Assembly (NCBI GenBank): GCA_964632165.1
Contig: CAZWCZ010000019.1
Location: 1 to 40,607 of the forward strand
Origin: SIG299 sp964632165
GTDB taxonomy: Bacteria > Bacillota > Clostridia > Lachnospirales > Lachnospiraceae
DNA length: 40,607 nucleotides
Direction: 5' to 3'
Part shown: in pieces, positions 34,212 through 40,607 of the stretch
Layout of the letters: every line of letters starts with the position of its first letter
Position numbering within the stretch: position 1 is the stretch's first letter
Program-made: the position numbers and the translations under genes
The notes under the pieces: generated by a model
Databases searched by the model: none
What the model was told of the DNA's origin: nothing
What the model saw: the letters and a program-made list of their open reading frames with translations, nothing else

Positions 34212-35674
34212 TATGCATTCACCTTCTTTATTGCTTCTCTCATGCCCATCGTACGGATGTCATCAAGATAACCCGCTACTGCTTCCGTAAGACCTGAAAA
34301 CTCTGTAAGATCTCTTCCAAAAAATGCCGTATTGCTAAGATATGCTTTTGCAAACGTCATACTGTCGTCTGAAGAATGTGCGGCAAAAAACTCCAAAGCT
34401 GCCATATCATCCAAAATCTTATACTCTTCCCCGTTTCTGTGACCAATCAGGGCACTGTCCCTGATCTCAGACCCCGTGTAAAAGCTCATCAGAGCTGCCA
34501 GTGAAAACGCCAGATGTGTCGGGATCGCATTAATTTTCTCTATATATCCGGTCAAAGACGGCATACAGCGAGATTTCCATTTTGATGTGGAATTTAAGGA
34601 AATGGAAAGCAGTGCATGCTTGATAAACGGATTTTCAAAACGCTCCAGTACCGCATTTGCAAAGGCAGTCAGTTCATCCTCCGGCAGTGTAAGCGTCGGA
34701 ATGATTTCATCAAATACCGTTGTCATCATAAATTTACGAACATCTTCGTCTTCCATGGATTCTTTTACAAAATCATTGCCCGCAAGATAAGATGCCAATA
34801 CAAAAGAAGTATGTGCTCCATTTAAAATACGGACTTTTCTTTCTCTGTATGGCTTCTGATCCTCTGTAAAGATCACCGGAAGTCCCGCTTTATGGAGCGG
34901 AAATTCTTCCGAAATATCCTTTTCGCTTTCAATGACCCAAAGTGCAAACAATTCTGCCGTATCCACCAGATTATCCTTATAACCAAGGCTTTTCCAAATG
35001 CTTTCTGCTTCTTCTCTCGGATATCCGGTTACAATGCGGTCTACCAGTGTACTGCAGAAAACACATGCAGTTTCAATCCAGGAAACAAAGTCCTCACCGA
35101 GATTCCAAAGCTGTGCAAACTGTAAAATACATTTTTTCAGATTACCTCCGTTATTTTCAATCAGCTCACACGGGATCAGAATGATGCCTTTGTCTGCTGC
35201 TCCGTTAAAATGCCGATACCGCTCATACAAAAACTTTGTCAGTTTGCCCGGATATGTCCTCGGCGGAAGTGCATTAAACTCATCCGTTTCATCAAATACG
35301 ATCCCTGCCTCTGTTGTATTTGAAACTACAAAACGCAGTGTCTCACACGCAGCATATGCCGCATATTTTTCATATTCTTCCAGGCAGTCTACTGCGTCCG
35401 CAATACTTGTGATACAACGCATCTCCACTTTTTCTGTGCCGTCTTCTTTTCCTCTAAGAACTACCGTATACTGGTTCTCCTGCTCATGAAACATGGCAAG
35501 GTTTCCGTATGCGATCGGTTTGACAACAACAACATTACCATTGAACACTCCTTTTTCATTTGCTACATCTACCATATAATCAACAAAGCCCCTGAGGAAA
35601 TTCCCCTCACCAAACTGAAGGATTTTTACCGGACGGTCTGCCGCCCCCGAAATCGACTTGTTTAATACTTCCAT
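34211..35674 (-). CDS. uxaB: Tagaturonate reductase
   Basis: UxaB, 487 residues, NADH-dependent reduction of tagaturonate to altronate, in the long-chain mannitol-dehydrogenase family. The N-terminal Rossmann segment I-L-Q-F-G-E-G-N-F-L-R-G-F is near residue 20, and the R-K-V-R-I-L-N-G-A-H-T-S family signature lies in the second half. UxaB rather than UxuB fits the linked uxaA and the K-I-L-Q-F-G-E-G-N-F-L-R start. The ATG at 35674 has AAAGGAG upstream. Its promoter carries a LacI-type operator at the start site and faces lacI-uxaC. Confidence 0.95.
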   Translation of the reverse strand: MEVLNKSISGAADRPVKILQFGEGNFLRGFVDYMVDVANEKGVFNGNVVVVKPIAYGNLAMFHEQENQYTVVLRGKEDGTEKVEMRCITSIADAVDCLEEYEKYAAYAACETLRFVVSNTTEAGIVFDETDEFNALPPRTYPGKLTKFLYERYRHFNGAADKGIILIPCELIENNGGNLKKCILQFAQLWNLGEDFVSWIETACVFCSTLVDRIVTGYPREEAESIWKSLGYKDNLVDTAELFALWVIESEKDISEEFPLHKAGLPVIFTEDQKPYRERKVRILNGAHTSFVLASYLAGNDFVKESMEDEDVRKFMMTTVFDEIIPTLTLPEDELTAFANAVLERFENPFIKHALLSISLNSTSKWKSRCMPSLTGYIEKINAIPTHLAFSLAALMSFYTGSEIRDSALIGHRNGEEYKILDDMAALEFFAAHSSDDSMTFAKAYLSNTAFFGRDLTEFSGLTEAVAGYLDDIRTMGMREAIKKVNA

Positions 35675-35717
35675 CTTTCACTTCTCCTTTAGATATCTTC
35701 TTGCTTACCCTGAAATA

Positions 35718-35731
35718 TGTAAGCATTTACA
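35718..35731. promoter_or_regulatory. LacI-type operator at uxaBA start
   Basis: TGTAAGCATTTACA is a palindrome with 5-bp arms TGTAA/TTACA and a 4-bp centre, the usual LacI-family form. It lies 5 nt downstream of the uxaB -10 box, where a bound repressor would block initiation. The divergent LacI gene is the natural candidate. Confidence 0.75.
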
Positions 35732-35736
35732 TTCCT

Positions 35737-35765
35737 ATTTTACAATTTTGCAATAAGATTGTCAA
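35737..35765 (-). promoter_or_regulatory. Promoter of uxaB-uxaA
   Basis: TTGACA (35760-35765), 17 nt, TAAAAT (35737-35742) on the minus strand, a near-consensus sigma-A promoter with the palindrome at 35718-35731 overlapping the start site. Confidence 0.85.
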
Positions 35766-35788
35766 TGAATTTTTCTGTGGAAAAACAC

Positions 35789-35817
35789 TTGTAAATAAAA
35801 ACTTTTCATTGTATAAT
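35789..35817 (+). promoter_or_regulatory. Promoter of lacI-uxaC
   Basis: TTGTAA (35789-35794), 17 nt, TATAAT (35812-35817) on the plus strand, about 100 nt upstream of the LacI start. Confidence 0.8.
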
Positions 35818-35848
35818 CAACTTTATAAAGTCAAGGTATTTTAGACTA

Positions 35849-35862
35849 TGAAAGATGTTTCA
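35849..35862. promoter_or_regulatory. Candidate second LacI operator
   Basis: TGAAAGATGTTTCA has the same 5-4-5 palindromic layout as the uxaBA operator, with TGAAA/TTTCA arms. It lies about 25-40 nt downstream of the predicted lacI start, a place suited to autoregulation. The arms differ at one position from the other site, so the assignment is tentative. Confidence 0.45.
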
Positions 35863-35915
35863 TATTTTGTTTATTGAAAATTCTTTCATTAAATTTTTAC
35901 AAACGGAGAAATACT

Positions 35916-36917
35916 ATGAATATCTACGATGTATCACAAAAAGCCGGTGTTTCCATTGCTACGGTTTCCCGTGTCCTGAATGGAAATCCAAACGTCAGTG
36001 AAACTACCAGGCAAAAAGTTTTAACTGTCATGCGCGATATCGGATATACACCTAATGTATTTGCACGTGGGCTTGGGCTGAACACCATGCACACCATCGG
36101 TATCATGTGTGCAGACTCTTCCGATCCGTTCCTTGCCAATGCGGTTTACTACCTTGAGCAAAACCTCAGAAAGAACGGATATGATTCCTTTCTTTGCTGT
36201 ACCGGTTATGACTTGATCAATAAACAAAAATATCTTCAGTTATTACTGAGTAAACGTGTGGATGCCATCATTTTGGTCGGTTCCAGCTTCTTGGAAGCTA
36301 CCAAAAAGGAAAACTCTTACCTTCTGGAAGCTGCCGAAACGATCCCGGTCATGATGATCAACGGTTATATCAGTCATCCGAACATCTTCTGCACCTTATG
36401 TGATGATTACCAGGCTGTTTATGATGTTACAGGACACCTCGCCGGTCAGGGACGCAGACAGATCCTTTATCTGTATACTTCCCGTTCTTACAGCGGACTT
36501 CAAAAATTGTCCGGTTATAAAAACAGTATCCTTGCAAATGGACTGCAGTTACAGGAAGATCTGATGATTGCCTGCCCGAATGATATTTCCGCCACGCAAA
36601 ACATTTTAAATGCCGCATACGAAAAAGGGCTGCGTTTTGATGCCGTTGTCGCCTCGGAAGACCAGCTTGCAGTTGCCGCCGTAAAGTTCGCAAAGCAAAA
36701 AGGTCTTTCCGTTCCGGAAGAACTTTCCATTGTCGGCTATAATAATTCCATTCTCTCCGGCTGTACTGATCCGGAGATCACTTCTGTAGACAATCATGTA
36801 GAAACGCTCTGCATGACAACCATTTCTACGCTGATGCGTGTTCTTGACGGAAACGATGTGCCAAACAAAACAACCATTTCAAACGATATCATTATTCGTG
36901 AGACTACGAATTTTTAA
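35916..36917 (+). CDS. LacI-family regulator of galacturonate genes
   Basis: LacI/GalR-family repressor, 333 residues. The N-terminal helix-turn-helix and hinge (residues 1-55) are typical: I-Y-D-V-S-Q-K-A-G-V-S-I-A-T-V-S-R-V-L-N and R-Q-K-V-L. The periplasmic-binding-like effector domain follows (about 60-330). The ATG at 35916 has ACGGAG upstream; an earlier in-frame start lacks a site. It is divergent from uxaBA and precedes uxaC by 13 nt on the same transcript. By position it should respond to galacturonate, tagaturonate or a KDG-type intermediate and control both units. It is functionally like KdgR/UxuR regulators of Firmicutes, but I cannot assign an exact orthologue. Confidence 0.9.
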   Translation: MNIYDVSQKAGVSIATVSRVLNGNPNVSETTRQKVLTVMRDIGYTPNVFARGLGLNTMHTIGIMCADSSDPFLANAVYYLEQNLRKNGYDSFLCCTGYDLINKQKYLQLLLSKRVDAIILVGSSFLEATKKENSYLLEAAETIPVMMINGYISHPNIFCTLCDDYQAVYDVTGHLAGQGRRQILYLYTSRSYSGLQKLSGYKNSILANGLQLQEDLMIACPNDISATQNILNAAYEKGLRFDAVVASEDQLAVAAVKFAKQKGLSVPEELSIVGYNNSILSGCTDPEITSVDNHVETLCMTTISTLMRVLDGNDVPNKTTISNDIIIRETTNF

Positions 36918-36930
36918 AAGGAGGAAAATT

Positions 36931-38331
36931 ATGAAATCTTTTATGGACGATGATTTTTTATTATCCAATGAAACCGCAAAAATCCTATATCATGATTACG
37001 CAAAGCAGATGCCGATCATTGACTATCACTGTCACATCAATCCACAGGAGATCGCCGAGGACCGTTCTTTTGAAAACATGACACAGGTATGGCTTGGAGG
37101 CGACCATTATAAATGGCGTCAGATGCGCTCTAACGGCATTGATGAATCTTATATTACCGGGTCCGCATCCGATTATGAAAAATTTGAAAAATGGGCAGAA
37201 ACGCTCCAGAAAGCCATTGGAAATCCACTGTATCACTGGAGTCATCTGGAATTACAGCGTTATTTCGACTACAAAAAACCTCTTTCCCCTTCTACCGCGC
37301 AGGAAGTTTGGGAAATTTGCAACAAAAAACTTGCTGATCCTTCCATGACCGTACGCAATATCATCCGCCGGTCCAATGTAGAAGTCATTTGTACCACTGA
37401 CGATCCGATCGATTCTTTAGAATGGCACAAAAAAATTGCCGAGGATGAAACATTTGAAGTAAAAGTCCTTCCTGCATGGCGTCCGGATAAGGCAATGAAC
37501 CTCGAAAAACCGGAATATCCTGATTACCTTGCAAAATTAGAAACTGCCAGCAGCATAAAGATCTCTTCTTTTAAATCTTTGTGCGAGGCGTTAAAGAACC
37601 GTATGGAATTTTTCGCTTCCATGGGCTGCCGTGTTTCTGACCATGCTTTAGAATATGTCATGTATCAGCCTGCTTCCGCAGAAGAAATCGAAGCAATCTT
37701 TGCAAAACGTCTCTCCGGAACAATTCCTTCCTACCGGGAAGAGTTACAGTTCAAAACAGCATTTATGCAGTTTGTAGGAAAAGAATATCATCGTCTGCAG
37801 TGGGTTATGCAGCTTCATTACGGTACAAAGCGTGACAATAACGTGTTCCGCTATAATCAGCTGGGACCGGATACCGGATTTGACTGTATCCACACGTACA
37901 GTTCTTCCGCTGAAATGGCCGCATTTTTAAATTCTTTAAATGCAACCGACGAACTTCCGAAAACGATCATTTACTCCCTGAATCCAACGGATAATGCTGC
38001 AATCGGTACCGTTCTTGGATGTTTCCAGGACGCTTCCTGCGTTGGAAAGATCCAGCAGGGTTCCGCATGGTGGTTCAATGACCACAAGACCGGGATGACA
38101 GAACAGATGACTTCTCTTGCAAATCTGAGCCTTCTGTCCAATTTCGTCGGAATGCTGACAGACTCCAGAAGCTTCTTGTCCTATACAAGGCACGAATACT
38201 TCCGACGCATTCTTTGTAATCTGATCGGAACCTGGGTGGAAAACGGAGAATACCCTAATGATATCGAATTTTTAGGAAAAATGGTACAGGACATTTCCTA
38301 TTACAATACAAAAAATTATTTTGGATTCTAA
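36931..38331 (+). CDS. uxaC: Glucuronate/galacturonate isomerase
   Basis: UxaC, 466 residues, isomerises D-galacturonate to tagaturonate (and glucuronate to fructuronate), the entry step of the pathway. It is a metal-dependent TIM-barrel amidohydrolase relative with the N-terminal D-Y-H-C-H-I-N-P motif (H33, H35) and the expected length. The ATG at 36931 has AAAAGGAGG 7 nt upstream; a reading back to 36838 would overlap lacI in another frame and is rejected. It is co-transcribed with lacI and ends in a very strong hairpin. Confidence 0.96.
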   Translation: MKSFMDDDFLLSNETAKILYHDYAKQMPIIDYHCHINPQEIAEDRSFENMTQVWLGGDHYKWRQMRSNGIDESYITGSASDYEKFEKWAETLQKAIGNPLYHWSHLELQRYFDYKKPLSPSTAQEVWEICNKKLADPSMTVRNIIRRSNVEVICTTDDPIDSLEWHKKIAEDETFEVKVLPAWRPDKAMNLEKPEYPDYLAKLETASSIKISSFKSLCEALKNRMEFFASMGCRVSDHALEYVMYQPASAEEIEAIFAKRLSGTIPSYREELQFKTAFMQFVGKEYHRLQWVMQLHYGTKRDNNVFRYNQLGPDTGFDCIHTYSSSAEMAAFLNSLNATDELPKTIIYSLNPTDNAAIGTVLGCFQDASCVGKIQQGSAWWFNDHKTGMTEQMTSLANLSLLSNFVGMLTDSRSFLSYTRHEYFRRILCNLIGTWVENGEYPNDIEFLGKMVQDISYYNTKNYFGF

Positions 38332-38378
38332 ATTAAGAACGGGGATATATAGCAGCTTATATATCCCCGTTCTTAATT
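38331..38378. terminator. Bidirectional terminator with perfect 21-bp stem
   Basis: A perfect 21-bp inverted repeat (38331-38351 with 38358-38378, 6-nt loop) lies between the convergent uxaC and response regulator genes. Each arm ends in A/T-rich sequence, giving T-rich tails on both strands. The left arm begins at the last base of the uxaC stop; the right arm includes the regulator's stop codon and its preceding codon. Confidence 0.85.
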
Positions 38379-39071
38379 ATACATAATAATAGCCCTGTTG
38401 ATTCCTTCGTATGCTCCTCTCGGCAGGGTAAGTACCGTCCCATCATTTAGCCGAACTTCCGTTTTGGTAACACGGCTGATCTGTGTGATATTGATGATCA
38501 CGGAACGTCCTGTGCGATAAAACCTCTCGTCCAATAACTTTTGCAGTTCTCCCAATGTCATCTTAACCGTTACATCATCCTGTGCATGGATCGTTACATA
38601 ATTTCCAAAAACATCTGCATAGCGGATCTGATACAGCGGGATCCGAAACATTCCGCCGCCAATCTCAAAACTCAATACCTTCTCATTTTTCTCCAGTTTT
38701 TCTGCTGCCCGTTCAAGCACAGTATAAAGTTTTTCTTCTTTTACAGGTTTCATCAGATAATGCAGTGCCGCAACTTCATATCCTTCTGAAATATAATCCG
38801 AATATCCTGTGATGAATATGATCTGTATCGTATCATTTCCTTTCCGAATCTGTTTTGCCATAGTGACACCATCCATTTCCCCCATTTCAATGTCTAACAG
38901 CAAAATATCATAATCATTTTCCTCGGCATAATGAAACAAAAAGTTCTCCGCAGATGAAAAAGTATCTGCCTGCACAGCATGTCCTTCTTTTTCCGCCCAG
39001 TGCCCCACCATATGTAACACATATTGTCTTTCTGCTTCGCAGTCATCACAAACTGCAATTTTATATTTCAT
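38373..39071 (-). CDS. LytTR-family response regulator
   Basis: A 232-residue response regulator of the LytR/AgrA type. The receiver domain has the acidic pair D9-D10, phospho-acceptor D60 in L-L-L-D-I-E-M, and K108 in M-K-P-V. The C-terminal LytTR DNA-binding domain (about 133-230) shows R-I-P-L-Y-Q-I-R-Y-A-D and F-Y-R-T-G-R-S-V-I-I-N. The ATG at 39071 has AAAGGA upstream. It follows the DUF3737 gene by 28 nt and shares its promoter. No histidine kinase is in the window, so its partner must lie elsewhere. The regulator's targets and LytTR sites could not be found by eye. Confidence 0.93.
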   Translation of the reverse strand: MKYKIAVCDDCEAERQYVLHMVGHWAEKEGHAVQADTFSSAENFLFHYAEENDYDILLLDIEMGEMDGVTMAKQIRKGNDTIQIIFITGYSDYISEGYEVAALHYLMKPVKEEKLYTVLERAAEKLEKNEKVLSFEIGGGMFRIPLYQIRYADVFGNYVTIHAQDDVTVKMTLGELQKLLDERFYRTGRSVIINITQISRVTKTEVRLNDGTVLTLPRGAYEGINRAIIMYN

Positions 39072-39099
39072 AGTCCGTTGTCCTTTCCGTCATTTCTGT

Positions 39100-39948
39100 T
39101 CAGGCATTCCGCACCACTACTTTTCCGTTCACTTCCATAACCGGATCGTCCCAGATGATTTCTCCGATACTGTCTGCAGTGATTGTACCGGACTTTGGAT
39201 TCTTAACCGAAAGAATGTTTCCCATCACTTCCGCCTCTACCGATGAATACTCAAACGCAAGATCAGTATCTTCCATTGTACAATCAATCAATTTCAGATT
39301 TTCACAATAGCAAAGCGGTTGTGTCCCAATGATCCTGCAATTAATCAGTGTCAGATTCTCCGAAAACCATGCCAGATATTCTCCTTTTAATACAGAATTC
39401 TTTACTGTAATATTTTTTCCGTGCCAAAAAGCGTCCTTCGTGTCCAGATAAGAATCCTCAATAACCATATTTTCTACATACTGGAAAGAATACTTTCCCT
39501 TCATTTTCAAATGATCTATCTGCACATCTTTACACTCAAAAAGAAAATATTCCGATTCCATTTCCGAACGGCTGATCTTCAGTCTTCTCGTTCTCCATCC
39601 AAACTCAAGAGAATGTGCCACACTGTCTTCAATTCGGATATTTTCGCATTCCCTGAGTGCTTTGATCCCATCCATCTTTGTATTTTTGATCACGCCGTCA
39701 TAAGAATACCAGATTGCCGCACGGGTAAGTTCATCCATGGAAACCCTGTTAAGTTCAAAGCCTCTCACATGCCACAGTGGATAACGCAGAGAAAAATCGC
39801 AATCCGTTACCTTGATATTCCTTGTCTCCTTCAAAACAGATTCTCCATCCGCCGGTCCTGCAAACGTACAATGCGATACTTCCGTATCTTTAATATTATA
39901 TAATGCCCGTTCTTCATCAAATGTCTGACCCGTAATATTCTTTTCCAT
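39100..39948 (-). CDS. DUF3737 beta-helix protein
   Basis: A 282-residue protein of the DUF3737 family, built of short repeats typical of right-handed beta-helices: E-N-I-R-I-E-D-S, E-N-M-V-I-E-D-S, K-N-I-T-V-K-N-S, E-N-L-T-L-I-N-C and E-N-L-K-L-I-D-C, about 18-22 residues apart between residues 100 and 225. There is no signal peptide. The family is often described as pectate-lyase-like, but the catalytic residues of lyases or GH28 are not recognisable, so enzymatic activity is doubtful. The ATG at 39948 has GAAGGA upstream and its own promoter. It leads a two-gene unit with the LytTR regulator. Role unknown; perhaps a carbohydrate-binding or sensing partner. Confidence 0.85.
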   Translation of the reverse strand: MEKNITGQTFDEERALYNIKDTEVSHCTFAGPADGESVLKETRNIKVTDCDFSLRYPLWHVRGFELNRVSMDELTRAAIWYSYDGVIKNTKMDGIKALRECENIRIEDSVAHSLEFGWRTRRLKISRSEMESEYFLFECKDVQIDHLKMKGKYSFQYVENMVIEDSYLDTKDAFWHGKNITVKNSVLKGEYLAWFSENLTLINCRIIGTQPLCYCENLKLIDCTMEDTDLAFEYSSVEAEVMGNILSVKNPKSGTITADSIGEIIWDDPVMEVNGKVVVRNA

Positions 39949-39986
39949 ATTTTTATCCTTCTCTCTTTTTTGCTTGCCTTTCGTAT

Positions 39987-40015
39987 ATCATACCATGTTT
40001 CTTTTCCCGATTCAA
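39987..40015 (-). promoter_or_regulatory. Promoter of DUF3737-regulator unit
   Basis: TTGAAT (40010-40015), 17 nt, TATGAT (39987-39992) on the minus strand, about 40 nt upstream of the ATG and just past the rpsO terminator. Confidence 0.75.
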
Positions 40016-40028
40016 CACACGAGATTGC

Positions 40029-40056
40029 AAAAAGAGAGCAGACATATTCTGCTCTC
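40029..40056 (-). terminator. Terminator of rpsO
   Basis: Perfect 9-bp stem GAGAGCAGA/TCTGCTCTC (40034-40042 with 40048-40056, 5-nt loop) followed on the minus strand by five T. It isolates rpsO from the accessory block. Confidence 0.9.
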
Positions 40057-40109
40057 CTGCGTTTGTTTGTGTTTGTGGGTTTTATTTCTTAAATTATTTG
40101 TACTCCGAA

Positions 40110-40376
40110 CTACTTTCTTAAACCTAACTTTTCGATTAAAGCACGATATCCTTCAAGATCTGTCTTCTTAAGGTATGCAAGTAAGCCACGTCTCTGACCT
40201 ACCATTTTAAGAAGACCGCGTCTGGAATGATGATCCTTCTGGTTGTTCTTCAGGTGAGCTGTAAGCTCATTGATTCTCTCTGTTAAAAGAGCGATCTGAA
40301 CTTCCGGCGAACCTGTGTCATTTGCAGTTCTTCCGTAAGCTGCAATAATTTCCTGCTTCTTTTCCTTACTAATCAT
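40110..40376 (-). CDS. rpsO: Ribosomal protein S15
   Basis: Small-subunit ribosomal protein S15, 88 residues, full length. Conserved features are N-D-T-G-S-P-E-V-Q-I-A-L-L-T-E-R-I near residue 20, K-D-x-H-S-R-R-G-L-L and the 16S rRNA-binding helices. The ATG at 40376 has AGGAGG upstream. It has its own promoter, a 110-nt structured leader and a strong terminator. In most Firmicutes it is followed directly by pnp; here about 15 kb of pectin-related genes lie between. Confidence 0.98.
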   Translation of the reverse strand: MISKEKKQEIIAAYGRTANDTGSPEVQIALLTERINELTAHLKNNQKDHHSRRGLLKMVGQRRGLLAYLKKTDLEGYRALIEKLGLRK

Positions 40377-40412
40377 GTTTTTTACCTCCTGTTTTCATAA
40401 TAAACGCCTGAA

Positions 40413-40460
40413 ACTAAGAACCGGTCTGAACTAATCCAGGAGTAAATCCGTGTTCTGAGT
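40413..40460 (-). promoter_or_regulatory. Structured leader of rpsO
   Basis: The rpsO leader can fold into an interrupted helix pairing 40413-40424 with 40448-40460: segments ACT/AGT, AGAAC/GTTCT and CGG/CCG separated by one mismatch and one bulge, enclosing about 23 nt. S15 binds its own mRNA leader in several bacteria with varied structures, so this is a candidate autoregulatory site. No match to a particular known class is claimed. Confidence 0.5.
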
Positions 40461-40497
40461 ATCGGCTAAACTGATATAAAATCACACCAGCCTTTTG

Positions 40498-40526
40498 ATT
40501 ATACCACACTCTTTTAAATTTGTAAA
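40498..40526 (-). promoter_or_regulatory. Promoter of rpsO
   Basis: TTTACA (40521-40526), 17 nt, TATAAT (40498-40503) on the minus strand. Bases beyond 40527 to the window end are A/T-rich and show no gene. Confidence 0.8.
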
Positions 40527-40607
40527 TAAAATTTAAAATATTTTTCGTCTTATTTAGAGTTTTACAATATGTGCGAAAGGTAGTTACACCTCATAAACAC
40601 CACCAAT

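Noticed and set aside
39421..39903. Open frame of 160 codons antisense to the DUF3737 gene
   Set aside because: Mirror of a repetitive beta-helix gene; no start signal or domain.
25200..40110. Mobile island with integrase or attachment sites
   Set aside because: No integrase, transposase, tRNA or flanking direct repeat was found at either edge, and base use looks like the neighbours.
1..40607. CRISPR array, tRNA or rRNA genes
   Set aside because: No regularly spaced repeats, cloverleaf-like stretches or rRNA segments were recognised by eye; a dedicated search was not possible.

Overview
The window looks like chromosomal DNA of a low- to mid-GC, spore-forming Firmicute, most likely a gut Lachnospiraceae. 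The evidence is CodY, a YlmC/YmxH sporulation-family protein, an FtsK/SpoIIIE translocase, strong AGGAGG-type ribosome binding sites and TTGACA/TATAAT promoters, together with a pectin-sugar pathway typical of gut Clostridia. The species is not determined.

Layout. (1) 0.1-6.4 kb, minus strand: one tight transcription unit read from a clear promoter at 6357-6385. It holds two tandem LicD-family proteins, a TrmH/SpoU RNA methyltransferase, a YbhJ-like aconitase-family hydratase and a CvpA-like membrane protein. (2) 6.4-7.9 kb, plus strand: a DUF4422 glycosyltransferase-like protein and an unrecognised 188-residue protein made of two related halves. (3) 8-16.3 kb, minus strand: housekeeping genes nrdR, comM(yifB)-dprA-topA, codY and rpsB-tsf, each unit with a recognisable promoter and/or terminator. 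(4) 16.3-25.3 kb: ymxH (plus), then on the minus strand pnp, an M16 peptidase, metY, ftsK and a TIM-barrel sugar isomerase. (5) 25.4-40.0 kb: an accessory block devoted mostly to galacturonate and pectin. (6) 40.1-40.4 kb: rpsO with its own promoter, structured leader and terminator.

In Bacillus subtilis the order rpsO-pnp-M16 peptidase-ymxH is continuous. Here about 15 kb separates rpsO from pnp while the rest of the order is roughly kept, so the pectin block appears to sit inside a core neighbourhood. No integrase, transposase, tRNA or flanking repeat was seen.

How the pectin block works (inference from family knowledge): a GH28 galacturonidase, a rhamnogalacturonan acetylesterase and a GH43-like enzyme, all without signal peptides, would trim imported pectic oligosaccharides inside the cell. 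UxaC, UxaB and UxaA turn galacturonate into 2-keto-3-deoxygluconate (KDG). KduI feeds unsaturated uronates toward the same intermediate, and KdgK phosphorylates KDG. A divergent LacI regulator lies between uxaBA and lacI-uxaC, and a 14-bp LacI-type palindrome sits at the predicted uxaBA start site. A transporter, KduD, KDPG aldolase, pectate lyase and unsaturated uronidase are not in the window. The block also carries a Gly/His-rich membrane protein, an unrecognised 205-residue protein, and a LytTR response regulator paired with a DUF3737 beta-helix protein.

No CRISPR array, rRNA, tRNA or insertion sequence was recognised. No stretch longer than 300 bases lacks a gene. I found no clear evidence of a wholly new system; the best leads are the orphan regulator/beta-helix pair, the unknown proteins and the structured leaders of rpsO, pnp and rpsB.
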